Shown here: one piece after another, positions 34,619 to 43,269 of the stretch
Position numbering within the stretch: the stretch's first letter is position 1
How the letters are laid out: each line of letters starts with the position of its first letter
Assembly: GCA_021849075.1 (NCBI GenBank)
Contig: JAJZTH010000003.1
Coordinates: 124,001 to 188,000 of the forward strand
From: Pseudomonadota bacterium
Lineage (GTDB): Bacteria > Pseudomonadota > Alphaproteobacteria > Sphingomonadales > Sphingomonadaceae
DNA length: 64,000 bases
Direction: 5' to 3'
Program-made: the position numbers and the translations under genes
Notes under the pieces: generated by a model
Told to the model about the DNA's origin: nothing
Databases searched by the model: none
The model's input: the letters and a program-made list of their open reading frames with translations, nothing else

Positions 34619-35439
34619 CCGACGCCCTCCCCTATGCCGAAGTGATCGGCGACCCGATCGAGCACAGCAAATCGCCGCTGATTCACAATTTCTGGCTGAA
34701 GGCGCTGGATATCGAGGCGGAATATACGAAGACCCATGTGCCGCCGGAGGGGCTGGCCGCCTATTTCCTGATGCGCCGGGCCGATCCCGACTGGCTGGGA
34801 TGCAATGTCACCATTCCGCACAAGATGGCGGTGCTGGACTTTGTCGACGATCCGGGCGGGGTGCGGGAACGGATCGGTGCGGTCAACACGATTGCGAGCG
34901 AAACCGGCGGGCCGCTGATCGGGACGAACACGGATGCGGGCGGATTCCTCCAGCCGCTGCTGCGCGACAAGTGGAAGGGACAAAGCGCCGTGATCGTGGG
35001 ATCGGGCGGCGCGGCCCGGGCGATCCTGTTCGCGCTGACCAGCCTGGGTGTGCCGGACATCACCATCATGGCGCGCGATCGGGCGCGGGGACAGGCGCTG
35101 CTCGACCATGGCGGCACCAAAGGGCGGGTGATCGGCATGACCGATCCGCTGCCGGCGGCCGATCTGCTGGTCAATTCGACATCGCTGGGCATGGTGGGGC
35201 AGCCGGCGCTGACGCTGGACCTGACGCCTCTGCCGGCGGGCGCGACCGTCTATGATATCGTCTATGCGCCGCTGGAGACAGAATTGCTGAAGGCCGCCAA
35301 GGCGCGGGGCCTCAAGACCCTGGACGGGCTGGAGATGCTGATCGGGCAGGCGGCGCTGGCGTTCGACATCTTCTTCGATGCGCAGGCGCCGCGCGAGCTC
35401 GATGCGGAGCTGCGCGCGCTGTTGATCGCTGCGGACTGA
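34615..35439 (+). CDS. aroE: Shikimate dehydrogenase
   Basis: A 274-residue NADPH-dependent enzyme of aromatic amino acid synthesis. It has the substrate-binding GDPIEHSKSPLIHNFW and CNVTIPHKMAVL (catalytic Lys), the NADP loop VGSGGAARAI, and DGLEMLIGQAALAF near the end. It overlaps maf by 4 bp and coaE by 1 bp, in the conserved order ppsR-maf-aroE-coaE-dnaQ. Confidence 0.95.
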   Translation: MTDALPYAEVIGDPIEHSKSPLIHNFWLKALDIEAEYTKTHVPPEGLAAYFLMRRADPDWLGCNVTIPHKMAVLDFVDDPGGVRERIGAVNTIASETGGPLIGTNTDAGGFLQPLLRDKWKGQSAVIVGSGGAARAILFALTSLGVPDITIMARDRARGQALLDHGGTKGRVIGMTDPLPAADLLVNSTSLGMVGQPALTLDLTPLPAGATVYDIVYAPLETELLKAAKARGLKTLDGLEMLIGQAALAFDIFFDAQAPRELDAELRALLIAAD

Positions 35440-36035
35440 TGCGCGTCTATGGCCTGACCGGGTCGATCGGCATGGGCAAGTCGGCGGTGGCGGCGATGTT
35501 CCGCAAGGCTGGCGTGCCCCTGTTCGATGCGGATGCGGAGGTCCATCGCCTGCAGGGACCAGGCGGCGGGCTGCTCCCCGCGATCGAGGCGCGCTTTCCC
35601 GGCACGACCGGGGCAAAGGGGGTCGATCGGGCGAAGCTGGGCGCGGCGGTGTTTGGCAACCAGCAAGAGCGCAAGGCGCTGGAGGCGATCGTCCATCCCG
35701 CCGTGCGACGGGCGCGCGGGCGATTCCTGCAACGCCATCGATCGCGCCCATTCGTGATTCTCGACATTCCCCTGCTGTTCGAGAGCAAAGCGCAGAAAAA
35801 GGGGCTGGCCGGCGTCATCGTCGTCAGCGCGCCGGCATGGAAACAGCGCAAGCGGGTGCTGGCGCGGCCGGGCATGACCGCGGCAAAATTCCGCCAAATT
35901 GTCCATCTGCAAACACCCGATGCTGAAAAGCGCGCCCGGGCCGACTATATCATCGATACGGGCGCGACATTCACCGCGACCCGGGCACAGGTCAGGCGTC
36001 TGGTCGCTTGCCTTGGAGCCAAGACAGGCAGATAA
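35439..36035 (+). CDS. coaE: Dephospho-CoA kinase
   Basis: A 198-residue P-loop kinase for the last step of CoA synthesis. Walker A is LTGSIGMGKSAVAAMF; VPLFDADAEVHRL supplies the catalytic Asp; FVILDIPLLFES is Walker-B-like; the lid region is KRARADYIIDTGA. It starts as TGATG over the aroE stop. Length normal. Confidence 0.95.
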   Translation: MRVYGLTGSIGMGKSAVAAMFRKAGVPLFDADAEVHRLQGPGGGLLPAIEARFPGTTGAKGVDRAKLGAAVFGNQQERKALEAIVHPAVRRARGRFLQRHRSRPFVILDIPLLFESKAQKKGLAGVIVVSAPAWKQRKRVLARPGMTAAKFRQIVHLQTPDAEKRARADYIIDTGATFTATRAQVRRLVACLGAKTGR

Positions 36036-36068
36036 GGGTTGGCCCACAGAGTCGATGCGAAGAGGGCG

Positions 36069-36761
36069 ATGCGCGAGATTATATTCGATACCGAAACGAC
36101 GGGATTTGATCCTGCTTCCGGCGACCGGCTGGTCGAAATCGGCTGTATCGAACTCATCAATCGCGTGCCCAGCGGCCGGACCTTCCACGCTTATTACAAC
36201 CCGCAGCGCGACATGCCGGCAGCCGCCTTCAACGTGCATGGCCTGTCGAGCGACTTTCTGCGCGACAAGCCGCTTTTTGCGGACGGGGCGCAGGCGTTGC
36301 TGGACTTTATCGAAGACAGCCCGCTGGTCGCGCATAATGCGCGCTTCGACTTCGGCTTCCTTAATCACGAACTGAAGCTGTGCGGCCATGCCGATGTGTC
36401 GCTGGACCGGATGATCGACACCGTCGCCATCGCCCGCACGCTGCATCCCGGCGCCAAGCACAGCCTAGACGCGCTGTGCACCCGGTACGGCATCGATCGC
36501 AGCCATCGCGTGAAGCATGGCGCGCTGCTCGACGCGGAATTGCTGGCGCAACTCTATATCGAACTGACCGGCGGCCGTCAGATCGGCCTGGGTCTGGCAC
36601 AGGAGGAAGCAAAAGAGATCGTCAGGGCGGAACTGACGGAAACCACCATGGTTCGCCCTGTTCGTCCCGCGCGGGTCTTTACGGCCAGCGCGGCGGAGCT
36701 GGAACGGCACGCAGCGTTCGTCGCGACGCTCAAAGAGCCGCTCTGGCTGCAGGAGGCATAG
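36069..36761 (+). CDS. dnaQ: DNA polymerase III epsilon subunit (proofreading exonuclease)
   Basis: A 230-residue DEDDh 3'-5' exonuclease that proofreads for the replicative polymerase. It has Exo I FDTETTGFDP, Exo II LVAHNARFDFGFL and Exo III HGALLDAELL (catalytic His and Asp). The short C-terminal tail carries the polymerase-binding part (RPARVFTASAAELERHAAFV). The start at 36069 follows AGAGGG; the upstream in-frame start at 36039 would add ten unlikely residues. It lies 33 bp after coaE in the same transcription unit. Confidence 0.94.
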   Translation: MREIIFDTETTGFDPASGDRLVEIGCIELINRVPSGRTFHAYYNPQRDMPAAAFNVHGLSSDFLRDKPLFADGAQALLDFIEDSPLVAHNARFDFGFLNHELKLCGHADVSLDRMIDTVAIARTLHPGAKHSLDALCTRYGIDRSHRVKHGALLDAELLAQLYIELTGGRQIGLGLAQEEAKEIVRAELTETTMVRPVRPARVFTASAAELERHAAFVATLKEPLWLQEA

Positions 36762-36836
36762 ACCGCAACTGGCCTATGCCCTCCACGCCCACCGGGCCGC
36801 TTTCCTGGCGGCCTGGCAAGAATAAGGAGAAGGCAT

Positions 36837-37433
36837 ATGGATATTCGTGTTTCCGGGCATCAGGTCGAAACGGGCGACGCGCTCAAGCAGCATGTCTATG
36901 ACCGTTTGGAGGCTGTGGCCGAGAAATATTTCTCCCGCACGATTTCCGCCCAGGTGACGTTCCGCAAAGCGCCCCATGGAGCCTTTCATTGCGATATCGT
37001 CTGTCATGTCATGACGGGCCTGATCCTGAAGGGCGCGGGCGAGGCGCAGGACGCGCATCCCGCCTTCGATCAGGCGTCCGATCGCATCGAAAAGCAGCTT
37101 CGCCGCTATATGCGCCGGCTGAAGGACCGCAGCGTGCAGGCCGCCGCCGCCGAAGCGCAGCGCGCCAATGGCTATAGCGTCGATGATATTGACGGCGCGG
37201 GCTACACCATCTTTGCCTCCAGCACGGATGAAGAGGAAGAACCGGCCGACGCACCGCTGATCGTGGCGGAAACCCGCGTCGACATTCCGCAGGCCAGCGT
37301 GTCCGACGCGGTGATGATGCTGGACCTGCGCAACACCAACGCGCTGCTGTTCATGAATGCCGGCACGTCGGCTTATAATATGGTCTATCGCCGCCATGAC
37401 GGGACGATTGGGTGGGTCGAACCCCGGCTCTGA
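36837..37433 (+). CDS. hpf: Ribosome hibernation-promoting factor, long form
   Basis: A 198-residue long-form HPF/RaiA. The N-terminal S30AE domain (MDIRVSGHQVETGDALKQHVYDRLEAVAEKYF) blocks the decoding centre. The C-terminal dimerisation domain (VSDAVMMLDLRNTNALLFMNAGTSAYNMVYRRHDGTIGWVEPRL) drives 100S ribosome dimers in stationary phase. An acidic linker (EEEEPADAP) joins them. AAGGAG lies 8 nt before the ATG. ptsN follows, a common pairing near rpoN systems, though rpoN is not here. Confidence 0.95.
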   Translation: MDIRVSGHQVETGDALKQHVYDRLEAVAEKYFSRTISAQVTFRKAPHGAFHCDIVCHVMTGLILKGAGEAQDAHPAFDQASDRIEKQLRRYMRRLKDRSVQAAAAEAQRANGYSVDDIDGAGYTIFASSTDEEEEPADAPLIVAETRVDIPQASVSDAVMMLDLRNTNALLFMNAGTSAYNMVYRRHDGTIGWVEPRL

Positions 37434-37451
37434 TCGCCTGAAAGCGGGGCG

Positions 37452-37469
37452 ACCGGCCGACAAGCCGGT
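37452..37469 (+). terminator. Hairpin after hpf
   Basis: ACCGGC, loop CGACAA, GCCGGT followed by TCCTT, 18 bp after the hpf stop. It is weak as an intrinsic terminator. The rest of the 168-bp hpf-ptsN gap shows no gene. Confidence 0.4.
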
Positions 37470-37601
37470 TCCTTCGCGCCCGATGCGCCCGGTCCCCTCG
37501 CCTTGACCTGATGATGCAGGCGGCTTATGGGGCCGGGCTTTCATTGTCCGAGCACAAGCGCGATGACTTGGCCTGCGCGGCTCGGCCGTTTCGGATAGAC
37601 C

Positions 37602-38069
37602 ATGGTTAACTTCAACGACATCGTTTCGCCCGACGCGCTGGCGACGGGGCTGGCGGCGAACGGCAAGAAGGCGCTGTTCCAGAAGATCGCTGCGCTCGCC
37701 GCCTGCGCCTATGATCTGGACGCCGACGAAGTGGGCGACGCCCTGTTCGAGCGCGAGCGGCTGGGATCGACCGGGTTCGGTGGCGGCGTCGCCATTCCGC
37801 ATGCCAAGATTGCGGGCCTCACCAAGATGTGCGGCGTGGTCGTGCTGCTCGATCCGGCGGTGCCGTTCGATGCGGTCGATGAAGCGCCGGTCGATGTCGT
37901 ATTCGCGCTCCTTTCCCCCGTCGACAGCGGTGCGGAGCATTTGAAGACGCTGGCGCGCGTGTCGCGTTATCTGCGCGATGAAAATAATGTGGCGCGGCTG
38001 CGCGGGGCGCAGTCGACCGAGGCGCTGCATGCGCTGCTGGCGGGCGGCGGGGCGCGTGACGCAGCCTGA
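37602..38069 (+). CDS. ptsN: PTS IIA-like nitrogen-regulatory protein (EIIA-Ntr)
   Basis: A 155-residue EIIA-Ntr protein, the terminal phosphoacceptor of the PTS-Ntr relay that regulates potassium, nitrogen and carbon metabolism. The phosphorylated His67 is in GFGGGVAIPHAKI. The fold continues with GVVVLLDPAVPFDAVDEAPVDVVFALLSP, typical of the family. Its end overlaps the thioesterase start by 14 bp. No EI-Ntr or NPr gene is in the window. Confidence 0.93.
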   Translation: MVNFNDIVSPDALATGLAANGKKALFQKIAALAACAYDLDADEVGDALFERERLGSTGFGGGVAIPHAKIAGLTKMCGVVVLLDPAVPFDAVDEAPVDVVFALLSPVDSGAEHLKTLARVSRYLRDENNVARLRGAQSTEALHALLAGGGARDAA

Positions 38070-38535
38070 CGGCCTGAGCGGCCCTGATAGCCCCAGCGGC
38101 GAAGCGGCGCATTTCCGCGCGCTGGAGCGGCTCTATGCCTCCGCGCCGATCAACCGGCTGTTCCCATCAGCGCTGACGATCAGCGCACCGGGTCATTCGA
38201 TCATCGATTTCGAAGTCGATGAAGGGCAGTTTCACGCCGCTGGCGCCGTGCATGGCACCGTTTATTTCAAGATGCTGGACGACGCGGCTTTCTACGCCGC
38301 CAACAGCCTGGTCAGCGATCGATTCCTGCTGACCACCGCCTTCAACCTGCTGTTCACCCGGCCGATCGGGCCGGGTCGCATCCGCGCCGAAGGGCGGTGG
38401 ATCAGCGGCAAGCGCCGCGTCTTTGTGGCCGAAGCGAGTCTGATCGATTCGGACGGGGAAGAGGTGGGACGCGGCACCGGCACCTTCATGCGATCGCAAT
38501 TTCCGCTGTCATCGCTGCCGGGATATGGCGGCTGA
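38056..38535 (+). CDS. PaaI-family hotdog thioesterase
   Basis: A 159-residue hotdog-fold protein: AGAVHGTVYFKMLDDAAFYAANSL (the PaaI/YbgC-type helix with the catalytic Asp region) and FNLLFTRPIGPGRIRAEGRWISGKRRVFVAEASLIDSDGEEVGRGTGTF. It probably hydrolyses an acyl-CoA. A GTG start at 38056 is chosen because it overlaps ptsN minimally; the longer frame reads into ptsN in a shadow frame. It overlaps the DUF1491 gene by 11 bp, so the three are co-translated. Confidence 0.85.
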   Translation: MTQPDGLSGPDSPSGEAAHFRALERLYASAPINRLFPSALTISAPGHSIIDFEVDEGQFHAAGAVHGTVYFKMLDDAAFYAANSLVSDRFLLTTAFNLLFTRPIGPGRIRAEGRWISGKRRVFVAEASLIDSDGEEVGRGTGTFMRSQFPLSSLPGYGG

Positions 38536-38878
38536 CTCTTACGCCGCGCCGCGCCTGACCAGCGCGATGCTGGTGGGCGCGCTGCGCCGCCGGGTGGCGG
38601 CCGAAGGCGGCTTTGCCACCATCCTGGTCAAGGGTGACGAGATCAGCGGTGTCATATTGGTCCAGACGCTTGAAAAGGGACAGGAATCCGGTCTTTTCGA
38701 GCGGGTGCCGAACCTTCAGGGCGGTTATGCGTTGATGCGCTGTGGACCCGCCCCACACGAGGGTCCGGAGGCGATGGCCCAATATATGGCGCGCCGCCGC
38801 AGGTCGGACCCCGACCTGTGGGTCGTGGAACTCGACGTCCCGGAAGCGGAACGGTTCGCCGCTGAAACGATCTGCTGA
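38525..38878 (+). CDS. DUF1491-family protein
   Basis: A 117-residue protein matching the alphaproteobacterial DUF1491 family: RLTSAMLVGALRRRVAAEGGFATILVKGDEISGVILVQTLEKG, then YMARRRRSDPDLWVVELDVPEAERFAAE. No catalytic residues are known. It is last in the ptsN-thioesterase-DUF1491 run, translated from an ATG inside the end of the thioesterase gene. Function unknown; in this group it usually precedes a SleB hydrolase gene, as here. Confidence 0.88.
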   Translation: MAADSYAAPRLTSAMLVGALRRRVAAEGGFATILVKGDEISGVILVQTLEKGQESGLFERVPNLQGGYALMRCGPAPHEGPEAMAQYMARRRRSDPDLWVVELDVPEAERFAAETIC

Positions 38879-39056
38879 TCGTTGACTCATCGTTCTACGC
38901 CGTGCAGAGGGCGCGTCACGCCAACGCGCAGGTTGCCGCTATCGCCCAAGGGGGGCGGGCGCGGTAAACACGCAGACGGGGGGCGGCCGGTCGTCGCGGT
39001 GAATATGCGTTAAAGAGACGACGCCCAGGCCAAGAACCGCACGTTTTTGAACGCGA

Positions 39057-39707
39057 ATGAGTTTTCGTCTGAAAGCTGCCATTGTCGCAGCCTTTGCCCT
39101 GTCCGCCGCCGCTGCGGTCACGGCCTCTGATATGTCGGTCGCCAGCGAGACGCTGGGATCGGCCACTATGCTTCCTATTGAAGCCGGGACGGCGTCCAAG
39201 CCCGTCATTTTCGCCACGCCGCGCGAAGTTTCGCAGCCGCTGGCCTCCGCCCATCAGGGCGACACCGTGATTTCTCCTGACTCCGATGTGCAGGCAACCA
39301 GCCTCGCTGCTCTGGTCGACGCCCAAGGCGCGCCCGAGGAGCTGGACGGCGACATGAAGTGCCTGGCCGGAGCGGTTTATTTCGAATCCAAGGGCGAAAG
39401 CCTGGAAGGCCAGCTGGCCGTTGCGCGCGTGATCATAAACCGCGCCAAGTCCGGCCGTTTCGCCGACAGCCTGTGCGGCGTGGTCTATCAGCCCAGCCAG
39501 TTCAGCTTTGTGCGTGGCCATGGCATGCCGCCGATCCGCGAGCAAAGCCGCAGCTGGCGCCAGGCCGTCGCCATCGCCCAGATCGCGACCGATGACAGCT
39601 GGGACAGCCTGGCCGAAGGCGCGCTCTATTTCCACGCCCGCCGCGTTTCGCCAGGCTGGGGCAAGGCGAAGCTGGCGTCGATCGACAATCATATCTTCTA
39701 TCGTTGA
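39057..39707 (+). CDS. Cell wall hydrolase (SleB-type)
   Basis: A 216-residue exported protein: signal peptide MSFRLKAAIVAAFALSAAAAVTAS, a linker of about 75 residues, then the Hydrolase_2/SleB domain (CLAGAVYFESKGESLEGQLAVARVIINR, with catalytic Glu in YFESKGE; QFSFVRGHGMP; ALYFHARRVSPGWGKAKLASIDNHIFYR). It probably cleaves peptidoglycan glycan strands during growth or division. It stands after a 178-bp gap likely carrying its own promoter. Confidence 0.9.
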   Translation: MSFRLKAAIVAAFALSAAAAVTASDMSVASETLGSATMLPIEAGTASKPVIFATPREVSQPLASAHQGDTVISPDSDVQATSLAALVDAQGAPEELDGDMKCLAGAVYFESKGESLEGQLAVARVIINRAKSGRFADSLCGVVYQPSQFSFVRGHGMPPIREQSRSWRQAVAIAQIATDDSWDSLAEGALYFHARRVSPGWGKAKLASIDNHIFYR

Positions 39708-39817
39708 GCGTCTTTGAGCTGCGCTTCGGCGCGCAATGACGGCAGGAATCCAGGGCCGGTTCGGAATATCCGAATCGGCCTTTTCTTTTGTTCCCGAATT
39801 GTTCTAAGGTTCGCGCC

Positions 39818-40312
39818 ATGAGCACCGCTTCCGACGATGTCTGTTCGCCGCTGACCGATGGCACTGCGCTGGCGGTGGCGCGCGGCACGCTGCGCCTGTT
39901 TTTCCGCCACGATATGAGCGGCATATTGGAAGTGCCGCTGCCCAATGGCCGGCGGGCCGACATCATGGCGATCGACAGCGCCGGCCGGCTGACCATTGTG
40001 GAGATCAAATGCAGCCGGGCGGACCTGTTGGGCGACAATAAGTGGACCGACTATTTCGATTATTGCGACCGTTTCTTCTGGGCGGTGCCGGCCGGGTTTG
40101 ACCTTGGCCCGTTCGACAGCGAGGCGTTGTGGCCGACCCGCACCGGATTGATCGTGGCGGACCAATATGATGCCGAACTGGTGCGCCCTGCCCCGGTCGA
40201 GCCGCTGGCGGCGGCGCGGCGCAAGGCGGAGACGCTGCGCTTCGCCCGGCGCGCCGCACGCCGCTTGACCGCGCTGAGCGACCCGGACCATGCTGCGGAA
40301 CTGGGCTGGTAA
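39818..40312 (+). CDS. mmcB: MmcB-family DNA repair protein
   Basis: A 164-residue protein with a PD-(D/E)XK nuclease-like core: RADIMAID, then RLTIVEIKCSRADLLGDNKW (E-x-K), and YFDYCDRFFWAVPAGFD. In Caulobacter MmcB is LexA-regulated and helps survival of mitomycin C damage. The start at 39818 gives the typical MST-rich beginning; no SOS box was confirmed in the preceding 110 bp. The next gene follows after 15 bp. Confidence 0.88.
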   Translation: MSTASDDVCSPLTDGTALAVARGTLRLFFRHDMSGILEVPLPNGRRADIMAIDSAGRLTIVEIKCSRADLLGDNKWTDYFDYCDRFFWAVPAGFDLGPFDSEALWPTRTGLIVADQYDAELVRPAPVEPLAAARRKAETLRFARRAARRLTALSDPDHAAELGW

Positions 40313-40327
40313 CAAGCAGAGGCAGCG

Positions 40328-40720
40328 ATGCGGTCGCATCTGGAGTTTCGATCCGGCGCGTTGCGCGATCCGCCCCATATCCGGCCGGGCGGCGAGATGC
40401 TGGCCAGATTGCTGGCGACAGGATTGCCGGCCCATGGCTATCGCATTGAACGGATTATTGCCGAAGATTGGGGATGGTGCGTGCGGATTGCGCATGATGC
40501 TTTCCCGCTGTGGATCGGGTGCGGCGCCTATGCGGAATATCCCGACGGGCATTTATGCTTCATCACCCCGTCCCGGCCGCGGATCTGGCGCTGGCTGCGG
40601 CGCATCGACACAAGCGAGACGGTGGAAGGGCTGGCCGATGCACTGGAAGCCAGTGTGCGGCAGAGCGGCGTCGCCCATCATCTGCGCTGGTGGAGCGAGG
40701 ATGAAGTGAGGGCCGGTTAG
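40328..40720 (+). CDS. Conserved hypothetical protein (130 residues)
   Basis: A cytosolic protein with RSHLEFRSGAL at the start, a central EDWGWCVRI, then FPLWIGCGAYAEYPDGHLCFITPSRPRIWRWLRRIDT and a C-terminal LRWWSEDE. From memory, the pattern matches a widespread uncharacterised family sharing EDWGW and IGCG-Y-EYPDG. AGAGG lies 7 nt before the ATG. It directly follows mmcB and may be co-transcribed. No catalytic motif is recognised; a role in repair would be guilt by association only. Confidence 0.75.
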   Translation: MRSHLEFRSGALRDPPHIRPGGEMLARLLATGLPAHGYRIERIIAEDWGWCVRIAHDAFPLWIGCGAYAEYPDGHLCFITPSRPRIWRWLRRIDTSETVEGLADALEASVRQSGVAHHLRWWSEDEVRAG

Positions 40721-40743
40721 CGGTGCAGTATTTTTGATATTAT

Positions 40744-40778
40744 CCGTTCGGCCCTTCGATTTCGCTCAGGGCGAACGG
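40744..40778. repeat. REP-like palindrome between convergent genes
   Basis: CCGTTC-G-GCCCT and AGGGC-GAACGG pair with one bulge around a loop containing TCGATTTCGCTC. It is the GTTCGCCCTGAGCGAA-type palindrome often scattered in sphingomonad genomes. It sits between the convergent gene at 40328 and the ankyrin gene, where it can also end transcription. Confidence 0.65.
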
Positions 40779-40812
40779 AAATAAGGTGATCCCGTTTCGA
40801 TCATAGATTGGT

Positions 40813-41424
40813 TTAAAACACCGGACCCTGTACCGGCCCGGTCGGCTTTGCCGCGGTCTTGGCGGCGTCCAGCGCCTCGACCAGGCCGGGGGTGCGATTG
40901 TCGCGCTGGGCATAGTCGCGGGCGGACATGCCGGCCATGGTGTCGCGCTTGTCGGGGTTGGCGCCCTGCGCCACCAGCAGGCGCACGATGGCGACGTCGC
41001 GCAGCTGGACGGCGCGGATCAGCGGCGTTTCGCCGCTGTCATTCACCTTGTCCACCTGCGCCTTGTAGGTCAGCAGCGTGCGCACGCCTTCCTCGAAGCG
41101 GCCCTGCACGGCGTCCATCAACGGCGTATTGCCGTCATTATCGGTCAGATTGGGATTTGCGCCCTTGGAAAGAAGGAAGGTCAGCCAGGTCGAATCGCGC
41201 CGGGCGACGATATAATGCAGCGCATTTTCGCCGCTGTTGACGTCGCGGCTGTTGATCACGGTGGAGCCGGGCTTCTGGAGCAGGTCGGTGACTTTCTGCC
41301 CGTCCTTGTCCTTCACGGCCTTCAGGAAATTATAGGTGTCCGAAAACTGGGCCTGAGCCACAGTCGGCGTCAGCAGGGCGAGCGCCATCGCGCTGAGGAT
41401 TGCGGAAACATGGTTGGTCTTCAT
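40813..41424 (-). CDS. Exported ankyrin-repeat protein
   Basis: A 203-residue protein with a signal peptide (MKTNHVSAILSAMALALLTPTVAQA) and four to five ankyrin repeats, visible as GENALHYIVARRDSTWLTFLLSKGANPNL, GNTPLMDAVQGRFEEGVRTLLTYKAQVD, GETPLIRAVQLRDVAIVRLLVAQGANPD and MSARDYAQRDN. Probably a periplasmic protein-protein interaction module; partner unknown. Divergent from the SCO1-like gene, 41 bp apart, so the promoters overlap. ATG at 41442 is an alternative start. Confidence 0.88.
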   Translation of the reverse strand: MKTNHVSAILSAMALALLTPTVAQAQFSDTYNFLKAVKDKDGQKVTDLLQKPGSTVINSRDVNSGENALHYIVARRDSTWLTFLLSKGANPNLTDNDGNTPLMDAVQGRFEEGVRTLLTYKAQVDKVNDSGETPLIRAVQLRDVAIVRLLVAQGANPDKRDTMAGMSARDYAQRDNRTPGLVEALDAAKTAAKPTGPVQGPVF

Positions 41425-41465
41425 CTTGGCGCCCCGTTGCATTGCAAATCCCGTCCTAGCAGGGC

Positions 41466-42143
41466 ATGGCTGGCCATGCCATGAACAAAGACGTCGCCGC
41501 CCCCGTTCTGCCTTATCTGGCCCGCTCCATTCTGGGTTTGCCCTTTCTGGCCCTGCTGGCTGCCTGCAATATGGGTGCGGGGGGCGATGGATCAAGCAGC
41601 GAACAGGGCGAACTGGTCGGCGCGCGGATCGGCGCGCCCTTCACCCTGACTAATCAGGATGGCAAGCCGACCAGGTGGGACGATTTCAAGGGCCAGTACC
41701 GGATCGTCTATTTCGGCTATAGCTATTGCCCCGACGTCTGCCCGGTCGACCTGCAACGCATCATGCAGGGCTTTGCGGCGTTCGAGAAGGAGAAGCCGGC
41801 GCTGGCCGCCAGGGTGCAGCCGATGCTGATCAGCGTCGATCCGGGGCGCGACACGCCGGCTGTCCTGAAAACCTATGTCGCCGCCTTCCACCCGCGCCTG
41901 ATCGGCCTGACGGGCACGAAGGAGCAGATCGGCAAGGTCGCCAAGGATTTCGTGGTCATCTACAACCCCGAAAAGTCGGAAGGGGCGAGCGACTATCTGG
42001 TCAGCCACAGCCGCACCCCCTATCTGTTCGACCCGGACGGCAAGCCGCTGGCGCTGGTGCCGGTGGATGATCCGGGCACGAGCGATGTGGACGAAGGCGG
42101 GCCGGACAAGGTGCGCGCCTTCCTGGACAAATGGATCAAGTGA
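41466..42143 (+). CDS. SCO1/SenC-family copper chaperone lipoprotein
   Basis: A 225-residue thioredoxin-fold protein that delivers copper to cytochrome c oxidase CuA or acts as a periplasmic reductant. It has a lipoprotein signal (FLALLAACN), the copper motif YCPDVCPVDL and the third ligand His in VSHSRTPYLF. The start may be 41466 or 41481 (MNKDVAAPV). It overlaps the YcgN-like gene by 13 bp. No oxidase subunit gene is nearby. Confidence 0.92.
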   Translation: MAGHAMNKDVAAPVLPYLARSILGLPFLALLAACNMGAGGDGSSSEQGELVGARIGAPFTLTNQDGKPTRWDDFKGQYRIVYFGYSYCPDVCPVDLQRIMQGFAAFEKEKPALAARVQPMLISVDPGRDTPAVLKTYVAAFHPRLIGLTGTKEQIGKVAKDFVVIYNPEKSEGASDYLVSHSRTPYLFDPDGKPLALVPVDDPGTSDVDEGGPDKVRAFLDKWIK

Positions 42144-42568
42144 CGCATTTCTGGGAAAAGCCGCTCGATCAACTCGACCGCGCGCAGTGGGAGGCGCTGT
42201 GCGACGGGTGCGGCAAATGCTGCCTGCACAAGGCCGAGGATGAGGATACGGGGCGCATCTATCCCACCAATGTCGCCTGCCGCCTGCTCGACCGGCAGAG
42301 TGGGCAATGCTGCAACTACAAGGACCGGCGCAAATTCGTGCCCGATTGCGTGCGGCTGACCCCGGCCAAGGTGAAACAGATCAGCTGGCTGCCGCGCACC
42401 TGCGCCTATCGCCTGCGCGAGGAAGGGTTGCCGCTGCCGGCATGGCATTATCTGATCTGCGGCGACCGGGAGGCGGTGCATCGCGCTGGGGAGTCCGTGC
42501 GCGGCTGGACCGTGGCGGAGGCGGATGCAGGCGACTGGGAAAACCATCTTGTCGACCGCGAACTCTGA
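42131..42568 (+). CDS. YcgN/UPF0260-family cysteine-cluster protein
   Basis: A 145-residue protein with a conserved cysteine set: CDGCGKCCLHKAED, ACRLLD, GQCCNYKDRRKFVPDCVRL, and WLPRTCAYRLREEGLPLPAWHYLICGD. This is the UPF0260/YcgN signature, likely metal binding. Function unknown. It starts inside the end of the SCO gene and overlaps the SprT-like gene, forming a compact operon with genes up to the DUF4170 gene. Confidence 0.9.
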   Translation: MDQVTHFWEKPLDQLDRAQWEALCDGCGKCCLHKAEDEDTGRIYPTNVACRLLDRQSGQCCNYKDRRKFVPDCVRLTPAKVKQISWLPRTCAYRLREEGLPLPAWHYLICGDREAVHRAGESVRGWTVAEADAGDWENHLVDREL

Positions 42569-43265
42569 TCCCGACGCCGCGATCCTGATCGATGGCGTGG
42601 CGATGCCGGTGCGGGTGCGCCGGTCGGCGCGGGCGCGGGCCTATCGGCTGACGATCGACAGCGTGCGCGGCGAATTGCGCCTGTCGCTGCCGGTGCGGGC
42701 GAACCTGAAGAAGGCGCTGGGCTGGGCGCAGGACCATGAAGGCTGGGTGCGCGCGCAGATGGTGCGGCAGCCTGCCGTCACACTGCTGGAGCATGGCGCG
42801 GTCTTCCCGCTGGAGGGGCGCGATGTGACGATCCACTGGGTCGAGGGGGCGACGCGCACCATAAAGCTGGAGGGCGACCGGCTGATGCTGGGCGGCGCAG
42901 CGGAATCGGTGGGCGCGCGGGTGCAGCGCTGGCTGGTCAGCCGGGCGCGCGCGGTGCTGGAGACGGAAAGTCACGAACTGGCGCGCGAACATGGGCTGAT
43001 CGTCGCGTCGGTGGGCGTGGGCGACACGCGCAGCCGCTGGGGCAGTTGCGCTTCTTCCGGGGCGATCCGCTATAGCTGGCGGCTGATCCTGGCCCCGCCA
43101 CAGGTGCGCCGGGCGACCGTGGCGCATGAACTGGCCCATCTGCTGCATATGGACCATAGCCCCGCCTTCCACGCGGCGCACCGGCGCATCTATGGCGCGG
43201 ACCCCCGCCCTGCCCGGCAATGGCTGCGGGTGCATGGCGCGGGCCTGCACCGTTACCGGGCCTGA
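42525..43265 (+). CDS. SprT-like/YgjP-family metallopeptidase (DUF45)
   Basis: A 246-residue zinc metalloprotease-like protein: RSARARAYRLTIDSVRGELRLSLP, then GDTRSRWGSCASSGAIRYSWRLILAP and the zinc motif VAHELAHLLHMDHSPAFHAA (H-E-x-x-H plus a third His). This is the M48-like YgjP/WLM group. Substrate unknown. The start is uncertain: 42525 (ATG, overlap 44 bp with YcgN) or a TTG at 42549. Confidence 0.85.
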   Translation: MQATGKTILSTANSDPDAAILIDGVAMPVRVRRSARARAYRLTIDSVRGELRLSLPVRANLKKALGWAQDHEGWVRAQMVRQPAVTLLEHGAVFPLEGRDVTIHWVEGATRTIKLEGDRLMLGGAAESVGARVQRWLVSRARAVLETESHELAREHGLIVASVGVGDTRSRWGSCASSGAIRYSWRLILAPPQVRRATVAHELAHLLHMDHSPAFHAAHRRIYGADPRPARQWLRVHGAGLHRYRA

Positions 43266-43269
43266 CGCG